From M2408 sp046303515 (lineage in GTDB: Bacteria > Bacteroidota > Bacteroidia > Flavobacteriales_D > Crocinitomicaceae): DNA of 16,526 nt. The stretch lies in the NCBI GenBank assembly GCA_046303515.1, contig JBKCGI010000247.1, forward strand, positions 1-16,526. The letters are read 5' to 3'. The first letter of the stretch is position 1, and every line of letters starts with the position of its first letter. The notes under the pieces were generated by a model, which did not search any database, was not told the origin of the DNA, and was given only the letters and a program-made list of their open reading frames with translations. The position numbers and the translations under genes were made by a program. Shown here piece by piece: positions 1 to 8,025 of this stretch.

Positions 1-108
1 ACTTTTAACCTCTTTAGATATTTTCATTAATCAATTGAATCGTTTAACAAGCTTCAAAAATAAACATTTTTGTTGAGAAAAAAGTAAAATACATAATTTC
101 TTAAGAGA

Positions 109-1305
109 TTATTTTTTGATTTCTTTTAGAGCAGTATTCAAATCCATGCGAGCTCCATTTTTAAATGCAATAACGAAGGCGTGCTGAAAACCTTTTTCCC
201 TTAATTCATTTTTGTAATTATTGGCTCCATTGAAATCATTCTCAAAATTACCAGCTGCGTATTTAAAAAAACCGTCTTGTTGGTATTCAAAAACATCCAA
301 ACCCTTAAATCGAGAAGATGTAAGTTGAATTTTTTTCTCTGAAGTCTCAATTTGCACCATAAAGGAAATTACATTTTCCTTGGTGTTTTTTTCTGGTTCT
401 TTTTCCTTTTTTTCAATAGACTCAACCTCTTTAATTTCTTCTTCTTTGGGTTTTAATTCTTTGGCTGTATTTGTCCCTTCTAGTTGTGTTTTATGTTTTT
501 TAAATGCCTCAAAAAAAGCTGCGGCCATTTTATCTTGATTTGCTGCATTCGATAAAAATTGTTCGTCACCTGGGTTTGTTAGAAATCCTGTTTCAATTAA
601 GACAGATGGCATAGTTGTTTTCCAAAGAACCAAAAAACCAGCCTGTTTAACACCTCTGTCGTAACGACCGATTTTTTTTAACTCTTCTTGAATTTTTGTA
701 GCAAATTGAATAGATTGATCAAGGTAAACAGATAATTGAATTTGCCTTGCGATGATTGCATCAGGAGTCATTTCAAAATCTTTGTATTTTTCTCCTTTAT
801 CTTCTTCAAATTGAATGGCGCTATTTTCGCGATCTGCGACTTTCTGTTGAGATTCAGTTCTATGTAAACCCAATACAAATGTTTCAGCTCCGTATGCAGA
901 AGGAGAAGCAGAGTTTGCATGAATACAAATGAATAAATCTGCCTTATTGCGGTTTGCAAATGCTGCACGTTCATCTAATTCAACAAAAACATCTTTATCT
1001 CTCGTATAGATGACCTTTACATTTGGATACGCTTCTTTTATTTTTGCACCTAATTTTAACGCGATACTCAGACAAACAGTTTTTTCATTAGAGGAAGAAC
1101 CATGACAACCTGGATCTTTTCCTCCATGTCCAGCGTCAATACAAACAACTTTGATTGAATTTGTTTCTTGCTTGATGTAATTTTTGCCGGTAAAATGCGT
1201 TAAACTAAAGGATAAAACTAAAAAGGTGGCACAAAATATGCATATAAATTTCATTTTTGATGAAAAGAAGTGGGTAATTTTATAGTTTTGCACTCGATTA
1301 CGCAT
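109..1305 (-). CDS. N-acetylmuramoyl-L-alanine amidase (Amidase_3) with C-terminal SPOR-like domain
   Basis: Periplasmic zinc amidase that cuts the bond between N-acetylmuramic acid and L-alanine in peptidoglycan, typically during cell separation. The 398-residue product has a basic N-terminus and a hydrophobic segment (about 19-35), so it is exported or membrane-anchored. The Amidase_3 domain runs from about 51 to 272. Visible motifs are DAGHGGKDPG with zinc ligand H60, E74, CIHANS with H129, and LIETGFL with the catalytic glutamate E238. A charged Glu/Lys linker (about 280-310) leads to a SPOR-like domain (about 313-385), a fold that binds denuded septal glycan. The annotated ATG (MRNRV) lies just downstream of a good -7 box; the internal ATG at residue 18 (1252-1254) would also leave a signal sequence, so the start is not fully settled. 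It is divergent from the lptD-like gene. The family is clear; the SPOR assignment is by eye. Confidence 0.93.
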   Translation of the reverse strand: MRNRVQNYKITHFFSSKMKFICIFCATFLVLSFSLTHFTGKNYIKQETNSIKVVCIDAGHGGKDPGCHGSSSNEKTVCLSIALKLGAKIKEAYPNVKVIYTRDKDVFVELDERAAFANRNKADLFICIHANSASPSAYGAETFVLGLHRTESQQKVADRENSAIQFEEDKGEKYKDFEMTPDAIIARQIQLSVYLDQSIQFATKIQEELKKIGRYDRGVKQAGFLVLWKTTMPSVLIETGFLTNPGDEQFLSNAANQDKMAAAFFEAFKKHKTQLEGTNTAKELKPKEEEIKEVESIEKKEKEPEKNTKENVISFMVQIETSEKKIQLTSSRFKGLDVFEYQQDGFFKYAAGNFENDFNGANNYKNELREKGFQHAFVIAFKNGARMDLNTALKEIKK

Positions 1306-1317
1306 ATTATACTTTAT
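1287..1317 (+). promoter_or_regulatory. Possible promoter of the lptD-like gene
   Basis: TTTG (1287-1290), 19 nt, then TACTTTAT (1310-1317), which matches four of six fixed positions of TAnnTTTG. The spacing is right but the -7 box is poor. The -33 element would lie inside the amidase coding region because only 38 bp separate the two start codons. This is the best candidate I can see, not a firm call. Confidence 0.25.
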
Positions 1318-1325
1318 ATAGTTAA

Positions 1326-1352
1326 CAAAAATATATCATTTTAGTGTTCAAA
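1326..1352 (-). promoter_or_regulatory. Predicted promoter of the amidase gene
   Basis: On the minus strand, TATTTTTG (1326-1333) matches the Bacteroidota -7 consensus TAnnTTTG exactly. A TTTG (1349-1352) lies upstream, but the spacer is only 15 nt, shorter than the usual 19 or so. The predicted transcript starts near 1322, leaving a leader of about 17 nt. The -33 copy lies inside the first codons of the divergent lptD-like gene. Confidence 0.4.
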
Positions 1353-3869
1353 AAACGTTCCATAAATCAACTTATCTTCTATTCATTGTTAATAATGTTG
1401 AATACGTTCTTTTGTTACAGTCAAAAAGATACGATTTACACCGTTGACAATTCCATCGAAAGCGTCATAAAAGCCACTGCAAAAGATTCCATTGTTCATG
1501 ATCAAAAAGGTAAAATCCTTTATTTATATGGCGATGCTGTTATTTTTTATGAGGAAATTACTTTAAGTGCAGCTTACTTAATGGTTGATTTCAATAAAAA
1601 TGAGGTTTTTGCTTCTTATTCTTTTGATAAAGACAGTAATAGAATTGGCTTACCAAAGTTTACAGATGGAACAGAGGAGATCATTGCCTCAAAAATTCGT
1701 TATAATTTTGATACAAAAAAAGGTTTTATTCAAGAAATGAAACTGAAGCAGGATGAAAATTATTTGTACATGGAAGTTGCGAAACGACAAGCAAATGAGG
1801 AAATCCATTTTAAAAAAGGTAGATTTACAACCTGTGATTTACAGGAGCCCCATTATCATTTTCAGTTGTCGAAAGCCATTCTAATTCCAGAAAAAAGAAT
1901 TGTTTCTGGTCCAATGAATCTTTGGATAAAAGGAATTCCAACACCTTTGGGTTTGCCCTTTATGTTTATTCCTCAAAAGAAAATTGAAAAGCAAAAGCAC
2001 GGTTTCATTTTTCCTCAATATAGTTTGCAATCTCCTTTCGGAATGGGTTTTCAGAATTTGGGCTATTTCCTTCCTATAAATGACAGTTTACAAACTACTT
2101 TTTATGCTGACTTGTATACCAGAGGTACTTTTGGCGTAAAAAATCAAACGTCTTATAAGATCAAATACAAATTTAGCGGTGATTTCAATTTTGGATTTCA
2201 GCGATTAAAAAGTGGATTTTTAGATACTTTACCAGTTAAAAAGTTGACCCTTGTTTGGTCGCATAGACAAGATTCTAAAGCTAATCCCTTATGGAATTTT
2301 TCCTCGAGTGTTAATTTTATGTCGGATAATAATCCGAAAGCAAATTTGGACCCTTTGAATCAGAATTATTTTCAAAATAGTTTAAATTCTGATGTTAATA
2401 TTGCTCGAAATTTCCCAAGAAAGCCAATTACGATGGGGGTGAAAATATCTGCTAGACAGAACGCTTTTGCCAAAAACTACGCAATCACAAGTCCTGTTTT
2501 TAATTTTAATGTTACTCGTTTTTCACCATTTGCCATTTTTAAAAGAGACAAGTTAAGTTCGAAGAAGTGGTATGAACAAATTGTTATGACATACAATTTG
2601 GAAGCACAAAATAAATCCACTTTTCAAGATTCTTTGGTAAAGCAGAAACGATATGATTTGATTGGAGAAAGTTTTTTTAATGGAATAAATCAAAGTTCCA
2701 CACTTCAAACGACCTTAAGTTTGTTTAAAAATACTTGGAAATTTAACCCTTCAATTAATTACACCAACAAAATTAATTTTCAACAAGTAGAAAAATATTA
2801 TAATGGTTTATTAAATAATACACAAGTTGATACATTGCGAAAAGCTGGTATGAGTCAGAATTTATCTGTTAACTTGAGTTTATCCACCGTTTTATACTCA
2901 TATTATCGTTTTATAGGAAAAAACAAACCCCTGATGCGACATATTTTGACTCCAAATTTTGCTTTCAGATATACTCCTTTATTGAATAAAGTTATTTCAG
3001 ATTCAATAGGTGTAAATAAATCCTTGGTAACTTATTCTCCGTTTGAAAGAAGTGTTTATGCTGAAAGTGCAACCGCTAAAAGTGCTTTTTTAACTTTTGG
3101 ATTCAATAATACCTTTGAGTTGAAACGAAAATCTGAAAAAGATACGCTAACAGGATTTAAGAAAACTAAAATTATTGATGCACTTTCTTTTAACGGTTCG
3201 TATGATTTACTAAAAGATACAATGAAATTAAGTCATATTACTAGTAATTTAAGAATTAGTCCTGCTAATTTTATCAATTTTGTGGCTTCATCATCTTTTA
3301 GTCCGTATAATTTTAATGATTCAACAAATGCTGATATAAATGAGTATTTGTGGAAAAGTGATAAAAAATTAGCACGCATGACACGTTTATCTTTAAATAC
3401 AAGTTTTGTGATCACTTCTGCAAAAAGTAGAAATAAAATCGAACAAAATAACACTAATATAAATGAAAACTGGAATGCGGATTTTCAATATTATGCGCTT
3501 CATCCTGACCAATGGATTGATTTTGAAATTCCATGGAAATTTACAATAGGTCATATTTTTTATATAAATAGAAACCAAAAACCACTTGTTGATCAGAGGC
3601 AGTTTAATCAAACTCAAACAATAAGCCTTAATGGAGATATTTCAATCACGAAAAGATGGAAAGTACTTGTGGATAGCTATTATGATGTGAAAACACAAAA
3701 AATGATTAATACGCGATTAACATTCACAAGAAATCTACATTGCTGGAATTTAGCTTTCTTTTGGACACCAATTGGAAATAATCAAAGCTTTTTATTTCGA
3801 ATTAATGCAAATTCGAGTTTGTTTCAAGATGCCAAAATTGAAATTAAAAAACCACCTACATTGTTCTAA
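1344..3869 (+). CDS. lptD: LptD-like outer-membrane LPS assembly protein (OstA family)
   Basis: Outer-membrane barrel expected to take lipopolysaccharide from the periplasmic Lpt bridge and insert it into the outer leaflet. The 841-residue product has a signal peptide (basic FKKR then a hydrophobic run to about residue 26) and an OstA/LptA-like jellyroll (about 38-190) with strand repeats such as KGKILYLYGDAVIFYEEITL. A conserved junction follows (TTCDLQEPHYHF, 162-173, then GPMNLWIKGIPTPLGLPFMFIP). The rest, about 225-841, is a long barrel of alternating aromatic and polar strands. It starts with GTG; an in-frame stop at 1323-1325 and no upstream ATG leave little choice, and the next ATG (residue 18) would destroy the signal peptide. 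C24 precedes no convincing lipobox. Length resembles the E. coli protein (about 780). No LptE partner is visible here. The LptD role is inferred from domain order. Confidence 0.85.
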   Translation: MFKKRSINQLIFYSLLIMLNTFFCYSQKDTIYTVDNSIESVIKATAKDSIVHDQKGKILYLYGDAVIFYEEITLSAAYLMVDFNKNEVFASYSFDKDSNRIGLPKFTDGTEEIIASKIRYNFDTKKGFIQEMKLKQDENYLYMEVAKRQANEEIHFKKGRFTTCDLQEPHYHFQLSKAILIPEKRIVSGPMNLWIKGIPTPLGLPFMFIPQKKIEKQKHGFIFPQYSLQSPFGMGFQNLGYFLPINDSLQTTFYADLYTRGTFGVKNQTSYKIKYKFSGDFNFGFQRLKSGFLDTLPVKKLTLVWSHRQDSKANPLWNFSSSVNFMSDNNPKANLDPLNQNYFQNSLNSDVNIARNFPRKPITMGVKISARQNAFAKNYAITSPVFNFNVTRFSPFAIFKRDKLSSKKWYEQIVMTYNLEAQNKSTFQDSLVKQKRYDLIGESFFNGINQSSTLQTTLSLFKNTWKFNPSINYTNKINFQQVEKYYNGLLNNTQVDTLRKAGMSQNLSVNLSLSTVLYSYYRFIGKNKPLMRHILTPNFAFRYTPLLNKVISDSIGVNKSLVTYSPFERSVYAESATAKSAFLTFGFNNTFELKRKSEKDTLTGFKKTKIIDALSFNGSYDLLKDTMKLSHITSNLRISPANFINFVASSSFSPYNFNDSTNADINEYLWKSDKKLARMTRLSLNTSFVITSAKSRNKIEQNNTNINENWNADFQYYALHPDQWIDFEIPWKFTIGHIFYINRNQKPLVDQRQFNQTQTISLNGDISITKRWKVLVDSYYDVKTQKMINTRLTFTRNLHCWNLAFFWTPIGNNQSFLFRINANSSLFQDAKIEIKKPPTLF

Positions 3870-3940
3870 AATCGATTTAGTTTCAATGAAAGAACCTTTT
3901 CTATCTATCAAATCTAAAATATTTAAGATGAATGAAGATG

Positions 3941-3952
3941 TATGCGCGCATA
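3941..3952. repeat. 12-bp perfect palindrome downstream of lptD
   Basis: TATGCGCGCATA is self-complementary over all 12 bases and stands out as a G+C island in very A+T-rich intergenic DNA, 72 bp after the lptD stop. There is no T-run beside it, so it does not look like an intrinsic terminator. It could be a protein-binding site or chance. Apart from this and a weak promoter match, I see nothing in the 244-bp gap 3870-4113. Confidence 0.3.
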
Positions 3953-4037
3953 TATAAATAATTATGTAATCATAAAATATTCATTGGAAACTATTAAATA
4001 TTCATTAAATTCATGTTTTGGGATAAAATGGAAGTTT

Positions 4038-4067
4038 TTTGCTTGTTTTTATGGAATTAAAAATTTA
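4038..4067 (+). promoter_or_regulatory. Possible promoter of the T9SS cargo gene
   Basis: TTTG (4038-4041), 18 nt, then AAAATTTA (4060-4067), which keeps A at position 2 and TTT at 5-7 of TAnnTTTG. Transcription would start near 4071, giving a leader of about 43 nt. The match is partial, and A+T-rich DNA gives such matches by chance. Confidence 0.25.
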
Positions 4068-4113
4068 GATTAGCATAACCAATTCAGAGAAATCTGAAAC
4101 TAAAACAAAGTCT

Positions 4114-5112
4114 ATGGAAAGAAGAATTACATTTCGCAATTTACTACTACTAATAGTATTTTTTATAAGTAGTTATACTATAGCCGCAACAATTACGGCA
4201 AAACCAGCTGGAGGAAATTGGAATGCTCCTGGTACTTGGGATTTAAACAGAGTGCCAGCCTGTGGTGATGTTATAGTTATTCCTTTTGGGGTAACTGTTA
4301 ATATTCCTGCAAATGTTAATTTTACAGGATGTGCTGCTGGAAATCATGTTACAGTGCAAGTTAATGGTAGACTTACTTTTTCTAATGGTCGAAAGCTAAG
4401 GTTAAGTGCTGGTGGTTGTGTTCAGGTTTCTGTAACTGGGCAAGTGGTTCCTAGTGGAGTAGGAGGTGGAAACTCTGAATTAATTGAAATTGACAGTCAA
4501 GATTGGTGGCAAGCTGCTGATGGAACTTTACTTGGTAGTTCATCGCCAACAGGAGTTAATTTAGGTTGCGGAGTAATGTTGCCTGTAGAATTGTCATATT
4601 TTGATTTGGAATATGAAAATGAAGCGGCAAAGATTTCTTTTGCTTCTAGTTCTGAAAGAGATTTAGTAAATTATACGGTAGAAATTTCTCGAGATGGTTC
4701 ATTTTGGCAAGAATTGGAAACGGTTAAAGCTGTAGGGAATTCAAATGAAAATCAAACTTACTCTGTTGTGGATAAAACACCATTTATTGGGGTTTCCTAT
4801 TATAGACTTAGAAGCAAAAATTTAGACGGAACAACACGCTCTTTAGGTTTGATCACGGGAGAGTTTACTTCTGTTAAATATTTACTTTATCCAGTACCAG
4901 TTAATAAAACCTTATTTGTTGAAGGTTCGGATTTAGATAAGGCCAGCGTAACAGTTGTAAGTAGTTTAGGAGATCAAATGGAGGTTGAAAGTACCTTGAT
5001 TGGAGATAAATTATCTTTTAATTTCTCTGAAGTTAAAAGTGGTGTTTACTTTTTAGTTATCGAAACTCAAAACACTAAAAAAACAGAACGAGTTGTTGTT
5101 GTTCATAAATAG
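4114..5112 (+). CDS. Secreted protein with T9SS type A C-terminal sorting domain
   Basis: Exported through Sec and then through the type IX secretion system to the cell surface or medium; its own activity is unknown. The 332-residue product has a signal peptide with probable cleavage after A24. An N-terminal beta-rich domain (about 25-155) contains NWNAPGTWDLNRVPACGD and a G/N-rich repeat-like strand pattern suggestive of a small beta-helix or carbohydrate-binding fold. A stalk-like domain opens with LPVELSYF (156-163) and includes SYYRLRSKNLDGT, the fibronectin-III-like module common before Bacteroidota sorting signals. The sorting domain (about 255-332) has YPVPVNKTLFVEG, the GVYFLVI strand and a basic C-terminus. 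Four cysteines (C50, C73, C102, C152), all in the first domain, could form two disulfides. It stands alone between lptD and a terminator. The domain type is clear; function is not. Confidence 0.88.
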   Translation: MERRITFRNLLLLIVFFISSYTIAATITAKPAGGNWNAPGTWDLNRVPACGDVIVIPFGVTVNIPANVNFTGCAAGNHVTVQVNGRLTFSNGRKLRLSAGGCVQVSVTGQVVPSGVGGGNSELIEIDSQDWWQAADGTLLGSSSPTGVNLGCGVMLPVELSYFDLEYENEAAKISFASSSERDLVNYTVEISRDGSFWQELETVKAVGNSNENQTYSVVDKTPFIGVSYYRLRSKNLDGTTRSLGLITGEFTSVKYLLYPVPVNKTLFVEGSDLDKASVTVVSSLGDQMEVESTLIGDKLSFNFSEVKSGVYFLVIETQNTKKTERVVVVHK

Positions 5113-5132
5113 CAATTTTAAATAATAAGTTT

Positions 5133-5163
5133 AAAAAAACCGAGGATTTTCCTCGGTTTTTTT
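5133..5163. terminator. Bidirectional intrinsic terminator after the T9SS cargo gene
   Basis: ACCGAGG (5139-5145) pairs with CCTCGGT (5151-5157) around a 5-nt ATTTT loop. Seven A on the left (5133-5139) and seven T on the right (5157-5163) give a proper U-tract on either strand. It lies 20 bp after the stop codon at 5112 and should end that transcript; the minus-strand orientation would also block read-through from ppiD. Confidence 0.9.
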
Positions 5164-5329
5164 GTTTCCTTCTGTTTAATTTATAGCTCTCCATACAGCA
5201 CTTAAATGCGCTAGTGAAAAAGTATATCAAGGAGTGTGAAATGGTTGGAATAAAACCTTAAATAGCCAAGTGAAAATTAAAACATTTAGCGTGCGACCAT
5301 CTATTATTAATGATTATATAAGTAGACTT

Positions 5330-5360
5330 TTTGATTGTGATATTTGTATAATTATCTTTT
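5330..5360 (+). promoter_or_regulatory. Promoter-like match in the gene-free stretch
   Basis: TTTG (5330-5333), 19 nt, then TATCTTTT (5353-5360), which differs from TAnnTTTG only at the last base and is itself followed by G. No coding region lies downstream, so if real it would drive a non-coding transcript starting near 5364. Chance matches are expected in DNA of this composition. Confidence 0.22.
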
Positions 5361-5560
5361 GGTTGTTTTTTACAAAATGATTAAAGTTGTTTTTCTAATT
5401 TAATGGGCTTATTTAAGTGTTTTTTTGAATAAGATTTATAGTGCACGAAAACCTTTAAATATTATCCTTAATTAGTGAATTTTGCCTTTATTAAGAATTA
5501 GCTATTTTTCCTAATAGGTATTTTAGCTACGAAACGGATAGGAATTTTTGCTCTTAATAA

Positions 5561-5597
5561 AAAAAGTCCTTGTTACCTTGTTGGTAATTGGCTTTTT
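5561..5597. terminator. Compound A/T-flanked hairpin, possible second terminator
   Basis: An inner stem TTACC/GGTAA (5573-5577 with 5583-5587, loop TTGTT) sits inside an outer stem AAAAAG-CC/GG-CTTTTT (5561-5569 with 5590-5597, one bulged T). On the minus strand it is followed by seven T (5559-5565 read in reverse), so it may be a backup terminator behind the ppiD terminator. On the plus strand the T-run is shorter (five). Confidence 0.35.
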
Positions 5598-5639
5598 ACT
5601 TGTCCCAAAAACATGACTTGTTTTCAGGTTTTTTTGAAC

Positions 5640-5672
5640 AAAAAAAAAGCTTACCATTTCTGATAAGCTTTT
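5640..5672 (-). terminator. Intrinsic terminator of ppiD
   Basis: AAAAGCTTA (5645-5653) pairs with TAAGCTTTT (5664-5672) over 9 bp with a 10-nt loop. On the minus strand the hairpin runs into a tract of nine T (plus-strand A 5640-5648). It begins 17 bp after the ppiD stop codon. Confidence 0.75.
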
Positions 5673-5689
5673 CATTTGTATATGTTTTT

Positions 5690-7900
5690 TTATTCTCTAA
5701 TTATACCTAATTGAGAGAATACTCTGTTGTCTTTTACATCTGCAAGTTTAATGAAAGCAGATCTGATTCCACCTTGCATTTGACTTCTTGCATTAGATAA
5801 TAATTGATCTCTTTCTGCGTTGTAATTTGCAGCTGTAGGAGCTTTGATTGTTTTTGTAATTTGAATCACATAAACACCTTGCTCACCAACCAATGGAATT
5901 GTTTTTTGTCCATTTTTCAAACCAGAAAATAATGAACCGACAACCTCAGCTTCAATTCCAGCACCTGGGATTTGAGGATTGGCAAAAGTAACTTCTCCTT
6001 TAGATACAGTAGAATTTAGTTTTCTTGCTAAAGCCTCTAATGATTTTTCGTTCAACATCATGTTAACAAAACGTTTTGCTTTGATTTCCTTCATTACTTC
6101 ATATTTCATTCTTTCCTCGACATCTTCGAAATTTGGAATTCCTTTTTGTCTGATAGAAGTAATCATAGCAATAATGTATTTTCCTTGATCTTTAATAGGT
6201 GAAGAACATAAATCACCAACTTTGGCTTCTTCATCGTAAGCCAATTTAATAATTTTTTCAGCTGCCAATGTTGTTACGAAACCTTGAGCTTTTGGTTTTT
6301 CATCTAAAATTCTAACAGGACGAGAATAGTATCCATTTAATTGAGCAATAGAGTCAAATAATTCGATTTTATCTTTAATTGTTTTTTGTCTCGCTAATTT
6401 TGCATCTAGAGAATAAAGTAAATCATTTACCTTATCACTGATTTCCATTTCAGCTTCTGGACTTGCTTTCAAAGTCTTATCGATAGTTGATAAAACAGGG
6501 ATTTTAGCATCTTTTTTACCTAAAATTTCGATAATGTGGTAACCAAAACTAGATTCTACAACAGCAATTTGACCAATTTTACCTGTACTAACAAATTTAG
6601 AAAACTCAGGAACAAATTCGTCATAAGCGAAATCTTCATATTTTCCACCTTTTTGCTGAGAACCTGGATCTTGACTGAATTTAGTTACATATTCTTCAAA
6701 GTTAGTTGCATTGATTAAACCAACTAAACTATCAGCCATTCTTTTCACTTTTTTGCTACCAACCGTGTCAGCTTTATTTGCTTGTAATAAAATATGACGA
6801 GCAGTTAATAATTGAGAATTGAAACTTTTTACTTTAGCTAAATAAACTTTTCCTTGAAAATTATAAGGTCCAACAATTTGGCCAACTGCTGACATTTTGA
6901 ATACAGAATCCATGTATTGTGGATAAGTCATTCCTGGTTTAGCGTTAGGGTCAGTTTCTGAACGAAAAGGGAAAAATGCTTTAGGCATCATTTTTTTATT
7001 CACATCCTCAGAATTAGCGATTGCAAACAAACTATCGTTTTTGGCAGTGGCAAATTCTCTTTTCAATTTGTTTATTGTATTATTGAAAGTATTAGAATCT
7101 GCTTTGTTAGCTTGAATCAAAACATCAAAGTATTTCACATCTCTACCAGCAGTTGCTTCGTATTTTTTCTCACCTTTGTGTTCTTCATAAAACTTACGAA
7201 CCATTTCATCCGTAACTTTTACTTGATCGTCAGGAATTTCAGAATATCTTTTCATTACAAAAGAAATGTTCTTAACTTCTTTTTGAGCATTATATTCTTC
7301 TTTTGCTTCTAACTTAGTTACATAAACACCTTGTGCTAAAACTTGAAAATATTTTTCATTTTTACGTTGGTCACGTAATTGAGTTTTATTTTTTTCCCAG
7401 TTTTGTGAAACTTGAGGATCAGCAGATTTCTCCATTTCCTCTATTCTCTTTTGCAACAATCTTTTATTGAATTGGCCAGTAATAGAATCGGCAAAACTTT
7501 GCGCTAAATCTGGCATAACTGTAAAGCCATCTTCACCATATAAGTATGAATTTAACTCTTTTTCAGTACAATCTATTCCTAAAGCATCAAATTCTTTTTG
7601 CAAAATAACTTGGTCAACTAACATGCTCCAAGCCTTATCTTCAGAAGCGATTTGATCCTGTTCTGTATATTCTTTTTGAGCTTGTTGCGCTTGTTGCGCA
7701 TCTGTAGCTCTCATAGCGTCTGCTAATTCAACGTATTTTTTTGAATCTGCAACTTCTCCGTAAATTGTCCCAATTCCGAACTCCCCACCTGATCTTCCAA
7801 AAATTGAATCCCAACCAGACATAATGAAAGCAAGCATTGCAACACCAATTACAATTAGTAATAAACCTGATTTGTCTCTAATTTTACCTATAATAGCCAT
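5690..7900 (-). CDS. ppiD: PpiD/SurA-type membrane-anchored peptidyl-prolyl isomerase
   Basis: Inner-membrane-anchored periplasmic chaperone and prolyl cis-trans isomerase that helps newly translocated and outer-membrane proteins fold. The 736-residue product has a short cytoplasmic N-terminus, one membrane segment (about 12-30) and a SurA_N-like helical region (about 45-245). A divergent parvulin-like module follows (about 250-360). The clear parvulin domain is at about 363-461, with LTARHILLQ, KFSQDPGSQQKGG and SFGYHIIEI as landmarks. A C-terminal part (about 470-736) contains another isomerase-like strand pattern ending in GEQGVYVIQIT. This is longer than E. coli PpiD (about 623). It has its own promoter and terminator and is divergent from marR. 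Family assignment is firm; whether the first parvulin-like module is active is doubtful, and the symbol is by analogy. Confidence 0.9.
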   Translation of the reverse strand: MAIIGKIRDKSGLLLIVIGVAMLAFIMSGWDSIFGRSGGEFGIGTIYGEVADSKKYVELADAMRATDAQQAQQAQKEYTEQDQIASEDKAWSMLVDQVILQKEFDALGIDCTEKELNSYLYGEDGFTVMPDLAQSFADSITGQFNKRLLQKRIEEMEKSADPQVSQNWEKNKTQLRDQRKNEKYFQVLAQGVYVTKLEAKEEYNAQKEVKNISFVMKRYSEIPDDQVKVTDEMVRKFYEEHKGEKKYEATAGRDVKYFDVLIQANKADSNTFNNTINKLKREFATAKNDSLFAIANSEDVNKKMMPKAFFPFRSETDPNAKPGMTYPQYMDSVFKMSAVGQIVGPYNFQGKVYLAKVKSFNSQLLTARHILLQANKADTVGSKKVKRMADSLVGLINATNFEEYVTKFSQDPGSQQKGGKYEDFAYDEFVPEFSKFVSTGKIGQIAVVESSFGYHIIEILGKKDAKIPVLSTIDKTLKASPEAEMEISDKVNDLLYSLDAKLARQKTIKDKIELFDSIAQLNGYYSRPVRILDEKPKAQGFVTTLAAEKIIKLAYDEEAKVGDLCSSPIKDQGKYIIAMITSIRQKGIPNFEDVEERMKYEVMKEIKAKRFVNMMLNEKSLEALARKLNSTVSKGEVTFANPQIPGAGIEAEVVGSLFSGLKNGQKTIPLVGEQGVYVIQITKTIKAPTAANYNAERDQLLSNARSQMQGGIRSAFIKLADVKDNRVFSQLGIIRE

Positions 7901-7925
7901 TTTATGTTATTTATTTTTAAGGGTG

Positions 7926-7956
7926 CGAATATAAGTAGATTCATTCAATTCGCAAA
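7926..7956 (-). promoter_or_regulatory. Predicted promoter of ppiD
   Basis: On the minus strand, TTTG (7953-7956), exactly 19 nt, then TATATTCG (7926-7933), one mismatch from TAnnTTTG. The predicted start near 7922 gives a leader of about 20 nt. Spacing equals that of the marR and gyrA promoters, which raises confidence in all three. Confidence 0.65.
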
Positions 7957-8025
7957 GGAAAAAAAATATTTTTTTAACTTATTCTCGTTCAAATGAATAA
8001 TAATTGTTAAAAAGAAACTTTAAAA

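Larger units (their letters stand above)
5164..5689. other. Gene-free intergenic stretch between the T9SS cargo gene and ppiD
   Basis: About 525 bp with stop codons in all frames and no credible coding region; the longest ATG-started frames I found are of the order of a dozen codons. It is strongly A+T-rich. It contains one promoter-like match on the plus strand (5330-5360), a compound hairpin (5561-5597) and the ppiD terminator (5640-5672). I recognise no tRNA, riboswitch or remnant of a known gene. Confidence 0.6.

Noticed and set aside
55..72. Hairpin CAAAAAT/ATTTTTG downstream of the amidase gene, as a terminator
   Set aside because: The arms contain one G:C pair and no clear U-tract follows on the minus strand; expected by chance in such A+T-rich DNA.
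3772..3957. 61-codon open frame overlapping the end of lptD and the following gap
   Set aside because: Most of it overlaps lptD in another frame; there is no promoter or recognisable motif, and the non-overlapping part is low-complexity.
5229..5262. AAGGAG followed by ATG at 5241, resembling a ribosome-binding site and start
   Set aside because: The frame closes after six codons, and Shine-Dalgarno sequences are not the usual start signal in this phylum.
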